Source: Clostridiales bacterium
Lineage (GTDB): Bacteria; Bacillota; Clostridia; Saccharofermentanales; Saccharofermentanaceae
Direction: 5' to 3'
DNA: 57,218 nucleotides
Assembly (NCBI GenBank): GCA_017964005.1
Contig: JAGCSR010000023.1
Span: 1-57,218 of the forward strand
Shown here: positions 1 to 9,227 of the stretch, piece after piece
Position numbering within the stretch: the first letter of the stretch is position 1
Layout of the letters: each line of letters starts with the position of its first letter
The notes under the pieces: generated by a model
Seen by the model: only the letters and a program-made list of their open reading frames with translations
What the model was told of the DNA's origin: nothing
Database searches by the model: none
Made by a program: the position numbers and the translations under genes

Positions 1-17
1 GATAGATGTTTTCCCAT
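1..17 (-). CDS. Possible start of a gene leaving the window's left edge
   Basis: On the minus strand an AAAGGAG ribosome site (positions 24-30) precedes an ATG at 17-15 by six bases, and the frame reads Met-Gly-Lys-His-Leu before the window ends. Only five codons are visible, so no function can be given. A minus-strand promoter could lie in 45-80 (TTTACA, 16 bp, CATAAT). It would be divergent from the helicase gene. The call rests only on the ribosome site and spacing. Confidence 0.4.
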
Positions 18-194
18 AATCTGCTCCTTTCTGGTCAGACAGCAACATTATTATGAAGAGAAACCTGAATTTGTAAAAGTAAAAGTTCAATTTGCACAGG
101 TAAATTTTGGAAAAAACAAACTTTAATTATGCAATTAAGTTCCTGTTCTGATGTCCCTATCCCGAGATGTGCGACATTAATAGAACAAACATAG

Positions 195-203
195 TGATAT
201 AAT
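195..203 (+). promoter_or_regulatory. Promoter -10 of the helicase operon
   Basis: TATAAT at 198-203 is preceded by TG at 195-196, giving an extended -10 (TGnTATAAT). No good -35 is present at the usual distance. It lies about 42 bases before the start codon. Positions 18-244 otherwise hold only AT-rich, non-coding sequence in which I see no other clear element. Confidence 0.6.
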
Positions 204-244
204 ACTTACACCAAAAAGACGGATGATATCGAGGAGCTTAAGAA

Positions 245-2605
245 TTGATTTTTGACGATGAGTTTTTGAAGAGGGAACTTAATGCCGAACAGTACGAGGC
301 AGCGACCCATATAGACGGACCTTTGCTGATCCTGGCCGGAGCCGGGTCAGGCAAGACGCGCGTTATCACATACAGGATCGCATATATGGTCGGCGCATGC
401 GGGATCAATCCGAGATCCATTCTTGCCATCACATTTACCAATAAGGCGGCAGGGGAGATGCGCGAGAGGATCGAGTCCCTTGTCGGAGGCGATGCGGCAT
501 TTATCAGGTGCGGCACATTCCACAGCGTGTTCGCCAGGATCTTAAGACGCCACCTCGACCCCAACTTCACTATCGTTGACAGTGACGATCAGGCCAAGAT
601 GGTAAGGGATATATTGAAGGACATGGATCTTACTTCGGCGAAGGCCAAGCCTTCGGCTGTCCTGTCGGCGATCTCTAATGCCAAGAATCACATGATATCT
701 CCGGAAGATTATCTCATGGAGATCGGCAAGGATTTTTTCTCACAGATCGTAGCCAAGGTATATAAGAAATACAACGAGAGACTGGAAGAGAACCATGCCA
801 TGGATTTTGACGACATCCTCGTTAACACCGTCAGGCTTTTCGAGACTAACCATGAGGTGCTGGAATATTATCAGGAACGGTTCAGATACATCATGGTGGA
901 CGAGTATCAGGACACTAACCTTCCCCAGTACCGGGCGGTAATGCTTCTGGCAGGAAGATATAAGAACATCTGTGTAGTTGGCGATGACGATCAGTCGATA
1001 TATGCTTTCCGCGGCGCGAATGTGGAGATGATATTGAATTTCGAGAAGGATTTCCCTAATGCCAAGGTTGTTAAGCTCGAAGAGAATTACAGATCTACGG
1101 GCAACATTCTGGAGGCTGCCAACGGGATAATATCCAACAATATAGGAAGGACCGACAAGAAGCTTCGGACTTCCGCGGGCGCAGGAGACAAGGTCATCCT
1201 GATGAATGCGGACAGCGGTATCGATGAAGCGAGGTTTGTCACCGACACCATTAAGATGATGGTAGCCCGTGGCAAGTGGAAATATTCGGATGTGGCAGTA
1301 CTCTACAGGGTCAATGCCATGAGCCGTAATATCGATAAGGCTCTCCATAATTCGGGAATCCCATTCAGGGTCTACGGAGGCATAAGATTCTTCGACCGTA
1401 AGGAGATCAAGGATGTACTGGCATACTTAAGGCTCATCAACGATGAACGGGATAACCTGGCTTTCGAGAGGATCATCAATGTTCCGAGAAGAGGCATAGG
1501 CGACACCACCATCAACAGGATGAGGATGATAGCGGAACAGGAAGGGCTCCCTCTTTTTGAGGTGGCGGCAAGATCGTTTATGTTCCCGGATCTTGGAAGG
1601 TCTGCGGATAAGCTAAATTCCTTTGTTGCACTGATAGATGAGATGAGGGACAGGCTCATGAGCGACGAACTGTCTTTCGCGGAATTCGTCGAATACGTGG
1701 AAGACCGGTCCGGCATCGTCGATGAGATAATCTCCGAGAGAGAGAAGAAGGGTGAACTGATCGACCGGGTCGAGAACCTGAAGGAATTGCTCTCGGAAGC
1801 TGCGGATTTTGAGAAGGCTCACAGGACGCAGGATACAGAAGATGTCCGAGGCGCTGAAGAAGACATTGAGGGCGCATTGACAGAAGGTGTGTTTTTCTCT
1901 AATGAGGAAGAAGATCTTCTTGATATCGGGAACGCTGACACAACTGCCGGAATTTTGCGCCTTTACCTTGATAACGCGGCGCTGTATGCTGAAGGGGACA
2001 ACTTTGACGACAATGATGATTTTGTCCGGCTTATGACTGTTCACAGCGCCAAAGGACTTGAATTTACCGCCGTGTTCCTGATCGGTCTCGAAGAGACGAT
2101 CTTCCCGGGATACAGGGCGATGGATTCGGAAGCCGAGCTTGAAGAAGAGAGACGCCTTATGTATGTGGCGGTCACCAGGGCCAAGAAGAACCTGTTCCTG
2201 CTGATGGCCCAGCAGAGGATGCTCTACGGTTCGACACAGTGCAATAAACCTTCGAGGTTCATAAGAGAGATCGACAGGGACCTTCTCTACCCCATGGGAG
2301 TGAAGCGTTCCGTAAAGGAACAGAAGGATACGATGCGGGACGGTGCGCAGGACAGGGTATCCGTCGGGATACAAGAGCAGTTCAGACAGTCTTCGGCTGC
2401 CCGCGCTATGGCTGAGAAGAAGGATGACGGCTCTTTGAGACCGGATGAGATCACCAAGGGAATGAAGGTTACCCATCCGCGGTTCGGCGACGGTATCATA
2501 CTTAAGGTCGAACATGTGGGAGGCGACGCTCTCCTGTCTATCGATTTTGACGGAAAGAAGAAGAATCTTCTTGCAAAGTCTGCAAGACTTAAGAGAGCGG
2601 AGTAA
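245..2605 (+). CDS. pcrA: ATP-dependent DNA helicase, UvrD/PcrA family
   Basis: A 3'-5' superfamily 1A DNA helicase of the PcrA/UvrD type, which unwinds DNA in nucleotide excision repair, replication restart and removal of stalled RNA polymerase. The 786-residue product has Walker A GAGSGKT at residues 32-38, motif II DEYQDT near 219, the QSIYAFRGA and VKLEENYRS motifs, and late motifs LMTVHSAKGLEF and YVAVTRAKK. The C-terminus (THPRFGDGIILKVE) matches the Tudor-like tail by which PcrA contacts RNA polymerase. The start is TTG at 245, chosen because GAGGAG lies eight bases upstream and the N-terminus fits the family. It is first in a run with dgt and the YfbR-like gene. Length is a little above the usual 720-750, with an acidic insert near 540-575. 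Confidence 0.92.
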   Translation: MIFDDEFLKRELNAEQYEAATHIDGPLLILAGAGSGKTRVITYRIAYMVGACGINPRSILAITFTNKAAGEMRERIESLVGGDAAFIRCGTFHSVFARILRRHLDPNFTIVDSDDQAKMVRDILKDMDLTSAKAKPSAVLSAISNAKNHMISPEDYLMEIGKDFFSQIVAKVYKKYNERLEENHAMDFDDILVNTVRLFETNHEVLEYYQERFRYIMVDEYQDTNLPQYRAVMLLAGRYKNICVVGDDDQSIYAFRGANVEMILNFEKDFPNAKVVKLEENYRSTGNILEAANGIISNNIGRTDKKLRTSAGAGDKVILMNADSGIDEARFVTDTIKMMVARGKWKYSDVAVLYRVNAMSRNIDKALHNSGIPFRVYGGIRFFDRKEIKDVLAYLRLINDERDNLAFERIINVPRRGIGDTTINRMRMIAEQEGLPLFEVAARSFMFPDLGRSADKLNSFVALIDEMRDRLMSDELSFAEFVEYVEDRSGIVDEIISEREKKGELIDRVENLKELLSEAADFEKAHRTQDTEDVRGAEEDIEGALTEGVFFSNEEEDLLDIGNADTTAGILRLYLDNAALYAEGDNFDDNDDFVRLMTVHSAKGLEFTAVFLIGLEETIFPGYRAMDSEAELEEERRLMYVAVTRAKKNLFLLMAQQRMLYGSTQCNKPSRFIREIDRDLLYPMGVKRSVKEQKDTMRDGAQDRVSVGIQEQFRQSSAARAMAEKKDDGSLRPDEITKGMKVTHPRFGDGIILKVEHVGGDALLSIDFDGKKKNLLAKSARLKRAE

Positions 2606-2629
2606 CAGACACGAAGGAGGATCTTTGCC

Positions 2630-3877
2630 ATGGATGACCATGAGAAGATGAACAACATATCATTCGAACAGTTCGAGGATCTCTTCTCGCAGATTCGCGG
2701 CGCCGTATCGGTGTCGGACGAGAACCGCGACAGGATCCGTCTGGCGGCAGCAAACCAGGATGCCATGAGATCCGAATTTGCAACTCCCGACTGCATTGAT
2801 CACAGAAGAGCAGTTCCGGAAGAAGATTGTGCGGTAAGGACCGCTTTCCAGCGTGACCTGGGAAGGATCATCTACAGTCAGTCTTTCAGGCGTCTGAAGC
2901 ACAAGACCCAGGTATTCTTCAATCCCGTTAATGACCATATCTGTTCCAGGCTGGAGCATGTTATATATGTTAATTACATCTCTCAGGTGATAGGCGGAGC
3001 TCTTAATCTCAACAAGGATCTGATACAGGCCATAGCTCTGGGTCATGATATCGGACATACACCTTTCGGACATTCCGGAGAGCGGGCGCTGTCCAAGAAA
3101 CTTAAGGAGAAGGACAGCAGGCTCTTTTTCGAGCATGAGGCTCACAGTCTCCGTGTCCTGGATGTGTTGGAGAAGCATAACGACGATTACGGACTTAACC
3201 TTACATTTGAGGTAAGAGACGGTATATTGTCCCATTGCGGCGAGGCATATGACGAATATGAGATCAAGCCTGTCAGGGATAAGACGGAAGAAGAACTGAC
3301 ATACCTTAAGCCCAAGAGATCAAGGCGCGGGCCTGCGACCCTTGAAGGCTGTGTCGTCAAGATGGCGGACAAGATCGCATATGTGGGAAGAGATGTGGAA
3401 GATGCATTGAGGATGGGTATCGTCAATGAGGACTATTTCGTATCCGGTGAAGGCAAGTATCTCGGAACTTCCAATTCCGAGATGATCAATTCACTGGTCG
3501 AAGATGTTATAGAGAACAGTTTCAACAGGGACGAGATAAGACTGTCGAAGAAGACGGGAGAAGCACTGTCCCGGGTCCTCGACCGGAATCTCAACGAGAT
3601 CTATAAAGCTACCAAGATAACCACTTATGAGGAATATGCGGACCTGATCATCAACAGCCTGTTCGATACATTCATGAATGCTCTGGAGAACAGGACATAT
3701 GATACGGAGCCCGCCAATGAGATGATAAGGAAGTTCTTCCGGTTCGTGGATTCACATCCCCAGAGGAATGACGGAGAGGACAAGATGCCGCTTCCCATAT
3801 ATGTCAGCGATTATATAGCAGGCATGACGGACGGATTCGCGATACAATGTTTTGATTCATTGTTCAGAGAGTGCTGA
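2630..3877 (+). CDS. dgt: Deoxyguanosinetriphosphate triphosphohydrolase-like protein
   Basis: An HD-domain enzyme of the dGTPase family, which cleaves dGTP (or other dNTPs) to the nucleoside and triphosphate and so tunes the dNTP pool. Evidence is the motif RRLKHKTQVF, the metal-binding HD motif in LGHDIGHTPFGHSGE (near residues 138-152), an upstream conserved EH, and DKIAYVGRDVEDA. GAAGGAGG sits nine bases before the ATG. The 415-residue length suits the shorter Firmicute dGTPases. It follows the helicase by 24 bases and precedes another nucleotide-degrading HD protein by nine bases, suggesting a DNA repair/nucleotide hygiene operon. Confidence 0.88.
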   Translation: MDDHEKMNNISFEQFEDLFSQIRGAVSVSDENRDRIRLAAANQDAMRSEFATPDCIDHRRAVPEEDCAVRTAFQRDLGRIIYSQSFRRLKHKTQVFFNPVNDHICSRLEHVIYVNYISQVIGGALNLNKDLIQAIALGHDIGHTPFGHSGERALSKKLKEKDSRLFFEHEAHSLRVLDVLEKHNDDYGLNLTFEVRDGILSHCGEAYDEYEIKPVRDKTEEELTYLKPKRSRRGPATLEGCVVKMADKIAYVGRDVEDALRMGIVNEDYFVSGEGKYLGTSNSEMINSLVEDVIENSFNRDEIRLSKKTGEALSRVLDRNLNEIYKATKITTYEEYADLIINSLFDTFMNALENRTYDTEPANEMIRKFFRFVDSHPQRNDGEDKMPLPIYVSDYIAGMTDGFAIQCFDSLFREC

Positions 3878-3886
3878 GGTGAAGAT

Positions 3887-4516
3887 ATGGATAATATGAA
3901 TGAACAGTACGGCTTTTATGCCATGCTCGACAGGATGCAGTATATCAACCGCTGGGGACTGATGCGCAACAGCAGGACGGAGAACATCAAGGAGCACAGC
4001 TTTGATGTCGCGGTAATAGCCCATAGTCTCTGCCTGCTGCATAACAGATTTGCGGGAGAAGGAGACATCAAGCCGGATCCTTTCCGTGTTCAGGCTTATG
4101 CCGTATATCATGACTGCACGGAGATCATTACGGGAGACCTTCCGACTCCCATCAAGTACCGCAACCGTGAGATAACGGCTGCCTACAGGCAGGTCGAAGC
4201 GGAATCTGCCCAGCAGCTGTGCGAACTTTTGCCTGAGTGGATGAGGGAAGATTATTACGACCTCCTGGCTCCTGCCCTTGAGAGCGAGGAAGACAAGCTG
4301 ATCCACAGGCTCGTCAAGGCTGCAGACAGGATAGCGGCTTATATCAAGTGCATCCGTGAAGAGAATTCCGGTAATAAGGAATTCATCTCCGCAGGACAGA
4401 GCATAAAGGAATCGATCACGGCTATAGGATTGCCGGAAGTGGATTACTTCATGGAACACTTCGTTCCGTCATTCGGAGTTACTCTTGATATGCTGTCTTC
4501 GGGTGAAGGTAAATAA
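3887..4516 (+). CDS. HD-domain 5'-nucleotidase, YfbR-like
   Basis: Resembles YfbR, a metal-dependent deoxyribonucleoside 5'-monophosphatase. The 209-residue product begins with the typical NRWGLMRNSRTENIKEHSFD segment (His37), and the HD pair appears as YHDCTEI at residues 74-80, followed by TGDLPTPIKY, which is diagnostic of the YfbR subgroup. It follows dgt by nine bases and is probably translated from the same message. Together with dgt it could remove dNTPs to nucleosides in two ways. Assignment to the family is strong; the natural substrate cannot be read from sequence. Confidence 0.85.
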   Translation: MDNMNEQYGFYAMLDRMQYINRWGLMRNSRTENIKEHSFDVAVIAHSLCLLHNRFAGEGDIKPDPFRVQAYAVYHDCTEIITGDLPTPIKYRNREITAAYRQVEAESAQQLCELLPEWMREDYYDLLAPALESEEDKLIHRLVKAADRIAAYIKCIREENSGNKEFISAGQSIKESITAIGLPEVDYFMEHFVPSFGVTLDMLSSGEGK

Positions 4517-4537
4517 GAAGATCGGGATAAAGGATAA

Positions 4538-7024
4538 ATGCTGAGGAAGAGGAAAGAATATTTTGTCTTATCGATATTAGCTGCTTTCATCATGACCGTT
4601 GCGGTCGTGATGTTCCTGTTCGCGCAGGCTCAGTCCCACGGCGCGAGGCTTTCTGCCAAGGACAGGAATGCCGCAAGGGACATCATCTATTCCGCTTCAG
4701 GGCTTACGGGTCTTGACGGCAATGTATCCGAGCGCGTAATCAAGCTTGCAGAAGGCGGCCTGATGTCCGTGGCGGATCATGTCATTTCGGTCATGGATTC
4801 TCCCGAGTATCTGCTCATGTCCAAAGATGATGATTCTTTTGCCAAAGATCTTATCGATGTCTCAGGATCCTCTTCGAACACAGGTGAAGTGAAAGCTCTT
4901 TTGTCGGAGCATACGAGTGCCTTTGTCATCAATAAGGTCGTGGCCGACAGATACCGCGCATTCGGATCTGATTCTGTCATCAGGCGCGACAGCGGATCCA
5001 AGGTGGAAGGATTTACGGTAGATCAGGGGATTACATCAGATTCCGATTATACCGTGGGGATCAAAGAGACCACCGGAAGCATAAATGTAACAGGCAATCA
5101 GATCCGTACCGATTTTTTTGTTGACGGGAAATTATACCGCGGATACCTTAAATTCGACGGCAATGCATCTTCGGGGAAGTACACTCTTGCCTGGGATACC
5201 ACAGGCGTTGAAGAGGGAATGCATACTGTATATGCCCTGATCCGAAGTTCCGACGGAAGAGGCGCTGTTGCGGAAGCCGGGACCATAAATGTTCCCGTAA
5301 CGGAACAGATAACCCGCGACAGGGTTACCAGAGGCCTGCTTGTCGGAGGTGCTGATTCATCATGGTATATCTACGACTGCCATAATGACGACTGCTATGT
5401 CAATGTCGTCGGATGTGACGGTGATATCGCGGCATCTCTTTACGATGTATACGGCAACCTTATCGGTATCGTCGATAATCCGGGCAATGTAAGTGAAGCG
5501 TTGAGAAGCCATCCCCAGGATATCGGCAAGATCGAGAGGGACACCGGCATCGAAGGGATATCCAACTGTTTCTATATCAAGATCTCCAAGAGCGAGAACT
5601 GCGGACTTTCCGATACGGATGATGTGTCATACAAGCTCGTCCAAAGCTCTGATGTTGCATATTTCAACGGGACTTATATGGCCGTTATCGATAATGAGGA
5701 TAAGGACCATATAAGGCTGGTGGATTATAACGGCGAGTTCTATGAGACAAGTGAATCCGAGATGGAATATGTTCCTCTGACAGGACATCTGTCGGCTCTG
5801 TCTTTTGCAACTTCCGGTGACGGTAAAGATATTGGTATATGGCCGGACTTCAGATCCGACAAGTACTGTTATGCCAAGTATCTGGATAATGGCGCAAGCC
5901 TGAAGGTCAAAGCTTCCGCAGTCGAAGGGTTCGGTGCGGATGTTGATATCAGGATAACCGACAATGAGGGCAAGGACATCAAGGCCGAAGATGACATGTT
6001 TACTCTTGCCCCCGGAGAGAACAGGGTCAATGTCAAGGTTACGGGCTTTGACGGAAGACAGGAGGAATATGATGTCTATCTTCTCAACGGACTTCCGGCA
6101 GATGACTTTGCGAATAAAACGATGTCGGCATTCCCGTCAAGTTACTACAGCGGTCTTTGGATGCTGCATAAACTCCGTCCTGATTATGTATTTACGCCAT
6201 ATAATGTTACTCCGTCATTCACTGATGTATTGGCTAACGAGGACTCGGGATACCAGTCTTTGCTGCAGCAGTCTTCATATCCCAATTATGTCAAGCAGAA
6301 CAGTATCGTTTACGACGCTCCCGACTGGATGGCCGCCAAGGGAGAGGTAGTCTCATATTATCTTGATCCCAGGAACTTCCTTTTGGAAGACCGTATCTTC
6401 ATGTTCGAGAATCTGTCTTTCAATGACAAGGTCCATACGAAGAAGGGCGTTGAGGATATCATAGAAGGAAGCTTTATGGACACTCCGGACTTCGATTACG
6501 CGGGAACGATCTACGAGGCCGGGAAGAAGTCGGGAGTATCACCTTACTTTATCGCATCCAGGATCCTGCAGGAGATGGGTTATTCCGGGGAATCCGCTCT
6601 GGCTCACGGAACCGTGCCGGGCTTTGACGGGATCTATAACTACTACAACATAGGATCCATAGCATCATCGGAACCCGGGGTTGCCGTTGCGAACGGAGCC
6701 CAGTTCGCGTCAGGCGACGACGAACAGTACATGCTCCCCTGGGACAGCATCGACAAAGCGATCACGGGAGGCGCGATGTGGATAGCGAAAGGATATATAT
6801 CCAAGGGACAGGATACCCTGTACTTCCAGAAATTCGACGTAAAGGGTGTTAACGGCAAATACTATGATCATCAATATGCTCAGAATCTTATGATGGCATA
6901 TAGCGAGTCCATGCGGTACTATAGAAGTTACAAATCCACGTCCTCTCTGGACAGTCCGTTCGAGTTTATCATTCCGGTCTATAACGATCTTCCGGACAAC
7001 TACGGCGAACTTCCTTTGGGTTGA
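4538..7024 (+). CDS. Exported GH73-like glucosaminidase with cadherin-like domain
   Basis: An 828-residue exported protein, probably a peptidoglycan hydrolase. Residues about 8-31 are a hydrophobic signal or anchor segment after a basic start (MLRKRKEY). A cadherin-like beta-sandwich (the class seen in many Firmicute surface proteins) covers roughly residues 430-520, ending in YDVYLLNG. The C-terminal 200 residues look like a mannosyl-glycoprotein endo-beta-N-acetylglucosaminidase/GH73 fold: SPYFIASRILQEMGYSG with candidate catalytic Glu679, then YNYYNIGSI and AMWIAKGYI. The first 430 residues are not recognised. The next gene also carries a cadherin-like domain, which suggests a joint surface role. 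Confidence 0.75.
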   Translation: MLRKRKEYFVLSILAAFIMTVAVVMFLFAQAQSHGARLSAKDRNAARDIIYSASGLTGLDGNVSERVIKLAEGGLMSVADHVISVMDSPEYLLMSKDDDSFAKDLIDVSGSSSNTGEVKALLSEHTSAFVINKVVADRYRAFGSDSVIRRDSGSKVEGFTVDQGITSDSDYTVGIKETTGSINVTGNQIRTDFFVDGKLYRGYLKFDGNASSGKYTLAWDTTGVEEGMHTVYALIRSSDGRGAVAEAGTINVPVTEQITRDRVTRGLLVGGADSSWYIYDCHNDDCYVNVVGCDGDIAASLYDVYGNLIGIVDNPGNVSEALRSHPQDIGKIERDTGIEGISNCFYIKISKSENCGLSDTDDVSYKLVQSSDVAYFNGTYMAVIDNEDKDHIRLVDYNGEFYETSESEMEYVPLTGHLSALSFATSGDGKDIGIWPDFRSDKYCYAKYLDNGASLKVKASAVEGFGADVDIRITDNEGKDIKAEDDMFTLAPGENRVNVKVTGFDGRQEEYDVYLLNGLPADDFANKTMSAFPSSYYSGLWMLHKLRPDYVFTPYNVTPSFTDVLANEDSGYQSLLQQSSYPNYVKQNSIVYDAPDWMAAKGEVVSYYLDPRNFLLEDRIFMFENLSFNDKVHTKKGVEDIIEGSFMDTPDFDYAGTIYEAGKKSGVSPYFIASRILQEMGYSGESALAHGTVPGFDGIYNYYNIGSIASSEPGVAVANGAQFASGDDEQYMLPWDSIDKAITGGAMWIAKGYISKGQDTLYFQKFDVKGVNGKYYDHQYAQNLMMAYSESMRYYRSYKSTSSLDSPFEFIIPVYNDLPDNYGELPLG

Positions 7025-7041
7025 CGTATGAGGTAACCTGA

Positions 7042-8493
7042 ATGAGAACGAGAAGAACTATCATATTCCGGGCTGTGCTGATGACGGTTGTTTTGCTCAT
7101 GGCGTTTTTTCTGCTGCCTGCCAAGCAGGCCCTTGCCGCCCGCAATGTCGTTCTTAATGCCAGATGTGATGAATCCATAGCAGGCAGAGGAGACCTCGTT
7201 AAGATCGATATCGTTGCCGACCATTTCCCGGGGGTCGTATCATTCGGTCCCGTGGTAGTCAAGTTTGAACCGGACAAAGCCGGGTTCTTCAGGCTCGAGG
7301 AATCCGAAGCCCTTCCCACATTCAATTACACTTCAACCCAGACGGAAGATACCGTAACCATATCCGCGGTTGACAGCATGGTAAGCTTCGGCGATAACGA
7401 AAGTGAGGATAATGAGATAGAGCCGTTCACATCCGATGATGAGATAGTTCTGTATTCCCTTTATTTCCGCATACTGCCTTCCGCATCGGAGACGGCGGAT
7501 TTCTATATAGAAGACTGCGGTGAGTTCCTGAACGAGAAAGAGAAGGGTGTTAAGACAGAGATTCAAAGCGGCGTGACCCTGATCGTAAATGAGTCGATAT
7601 CATCCGATGCGACCCTGACATTCTTAGATCTCGGAGCCGTTGCTCTAACCCCTGATTTTGATCCTCATATAACCGAATATGAAGCTTATGTCGAAAGATC
7701 CGTGGAAAACGTGGAAGTGAATGCCACTTCCTCCAACATTTATGCCGCGGTCGTTATCAACGGCAACCGCAATCTGATAGTGGGTGAGAATTCTGCTGTC
7801 GTAAATGTTACAGCCCAGGACGGCCAGACCCACATGAAGTATGTGATCAATATCACCAGGAAAGAAAGTTATGTTCCGGAGAATGCTGTGCTCATGGACG
7901 CCGAGGGAACCATGTATAATTTCGTGGATCTTCCCCAGGAATTCAAACTTCCTGACGGATTCACCCAGACTACGAGACTCCTGAACGGATATTCTGTTCC
8001 GGCGTTTGCCAAGGAAGGCATTATCAGCGTTATAGTCTATCTTTACGACGGGGTTAACCAGCCGGGGTTCTACTTCTATAACTCCAATACCAAGACGGTA
8101 ACTCCCTATGTTCAGGGAGAGACTGTCGTAAGGATCGGACAGGTCTATACGAATATATCCGGGACCGATGCCGTAGCCGCCCCCGACGGGTTCGCAGATT
8201 CGGTGTTCGAGGACGAGGATCAGGTGCTGACCGGATACGAGAATTCACAGGGTGATTTTATCTGCTTTCTTGTGGATGAGCAGGGCAACGGCGCGTTCTA
8301 CCAGTATGACAAAGAGAACGGGAGTTTCTATAAATACATCAAACCTGATACCTCCAGGGAGATCATGTACAGGTTCCTGTTCACAATATCTTTCATCGCC
8401 GCCGTCACCGAAGCGGTCATAATAATCATCATAGTTACCCTTGTAAGGAAACTTATTGCCGATAAAAGCTCCCCCAGACCCAAGCGTGTTTGA
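7042..8493 (+). CDS. Membrane-anchored surface protein with cohesin-like and cadherin-like domains
   Basis: A 483-residue exported protein of unknown function. It has an N-terminal signal peptide (hydrophobic to about residue 30, with ALAA before the mature part), then a beta-rich domain at about 34-170 resembling a cohesin-type fold (VVLNARCDESIAGRGD, VKIDIV, later VLYSLYFRIL). A cadherin-like beta-sandwich follows at about 185-275 (SSDATLTFLDLGA, ITEYEAYVERSVENV, MKYVINITRK). A single membrane segment near 445-467 and a short basic tail place the domains outside the cell. It starts 18 bases after the glucosaminidase. No catalytic motif is seen, so scaffolding or sensing is a guess. Confidence 0.7.
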   Translation: MRTRRTIIFRAVLMTVVLLMAFFLLPAKQALAARNVVLNARCDESIAGRGDLVKIDIVADHFPGVVSFGPVVVKFEPDKAGFFRLEESEALPTFNYTSTQTEDTVTISAVDSMVSFGDNESEDNEIEPFTSDDEIVLYSLYFRILPSASETADFYIEDCGEFLNEKEKGVKTEIQSGVTLIVNESISSDATLTFLDLGAVALTPDFDPHITEYEAYVERSVENVEVNATSSNIYAAVVINGNRNLIVGENSAVVNVTAQDGQTHMKYVINITRKESYVPENAVLMDAEGTMYNFVDLPQEFKLPDGFTQTTRLLNGYSVPAFAKEGIISVIVYLYDGVNQPGFYFYNSNTKTVTPYVQGETVVRIGQVYTNISGTDAVAAPDGFADSVFEDEDQVLTGYENSQGDFICFLVDEQGNGAFYQYDKENGSFYKYIKPDTSREIMYRFLFTISFIAAVTEAVIIIIIVTLVRKLIADKSSPRPKRV

Positions 8494-8505
8494 GCATTTT
8501 GCGAT

Positions 8506-8533
8506 TTGAATATATCTCAGATATTGGTAGAAT
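8506..8533 (+). promoter_or_regulatory. Promoter for the gtrA-like gene
   Basis: TTGAAT (8506-8511) and TAGAAT (8528-8533) are separated by 16 bp and lie just after the preceding stop codon. An AGGAG ribosome site (8551-8555) and ATG at 8562 follow. The arrangement argues for translation from 8562 rather than the in-frame TTG at 8490. Confidence 0.5.
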
Positions 8534-8561
8534 ATGTAAGATATTCGAAAAGGAGCTGCAA

Positions 8562-9227
8562 ATGTCTGTCAAGGATTCCATCAAAGCCGTTCTTTACGGA
8601 AGCGAGAATTTGAGCCCTACGCAGGAGAAACTGCGCAAGGCATTTATGTATCTTTGCAGCGGCGGTCTTACGACTGTCGTTAACTTCACATCCTTCGCAG
8701 TCTTCGATAAACTCGTTAAGGCCCAGGTCAACGTCAATCTCTTCGGTTGGGATATGGACCTGATGGTCATGCTCAATCAGCTGATCGCATGGCTCCTGGC
8801 CGTTCTTACCGCATATATCACCAACAGGATATTCGTATTCCGTTCCAAGGGCAATGTCCTCCGTGAACTTCTGTCTTTTGCGGCTGCCAGGGTTGCATCC
8901 TTCCTTATAATCGAACTCGGTGTCCTTTATGTCCAACTTGCGATAAGTGACAAGATCTTCGGATGCCCCCAGGATACGGTACTGGGCTACATAGGGTCGT
9001 TCGCGTTTACCTGCCTTTACCTGAATAAGCTCTTAAATTCCGTGATCATCGTGTTTGCCAATTACTTTATGAGCAAGATCATGGTATTCAAGAAAGATGA
9101 CTGCGTGGATTATTCCGTAACCAAGAATGAAGATAAAGAACCCATAGAAGGTGACCCGTCCGGCCGGTCGGAAGAACCCGGGAAGGCGGATGAACCGGTA
9201 AACGGAGATGAAGAACATGCCGGATAA
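8562..9227 (+). CDS. GtrA-family membrane protein (polyprenyl-linked sugar flippase type)
   Basis: A 221-residue, four-helix membrane protein of the GtrA/DPMS_3 type, thought to help move lipid-linked sugars across the membrane. The first helix region KAFMYLCSGGLTTVVNFTSF and the later segments ending NYFMSKIMVFK are typical. The last 35 residues form an acidic, probably cytoplasmic tail (DKEPIEGDPSG). I place the start at 8562 because AGGAG lies six bases upstream; an in-frame TTG at 8490 lacks a ribosome site. The stop overlaps the folC start, implying translational coupling. Confidence 0.8.
   Translation: MSVKDSIKAVLYGSENLSPTQEKLRKAFMYLCSGGLTTVVNFTSFAVFDKLVKAQVNVNLFGWDMDLMVMLNQLIAWLLAVLTAYITNRIFVFRSKGNVLRELLSFAAARVASFLIIELGVLYVQLAISDKIFGCPQDTVLGYIGSFAFTCLYLNKLLNSVIIVFANYFMSKIMVFKKDDCVDYSVTKNEDKEPIEGDPSGRSEEPGKADEPVNGDEEHAG

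Noticed and set aside
1613..2641. A 342-codon minus-strand frame opposite the helicase gene
   Set aside because: Lies wholly opposite well-supported pcrA sequence and has no recognisable motif.
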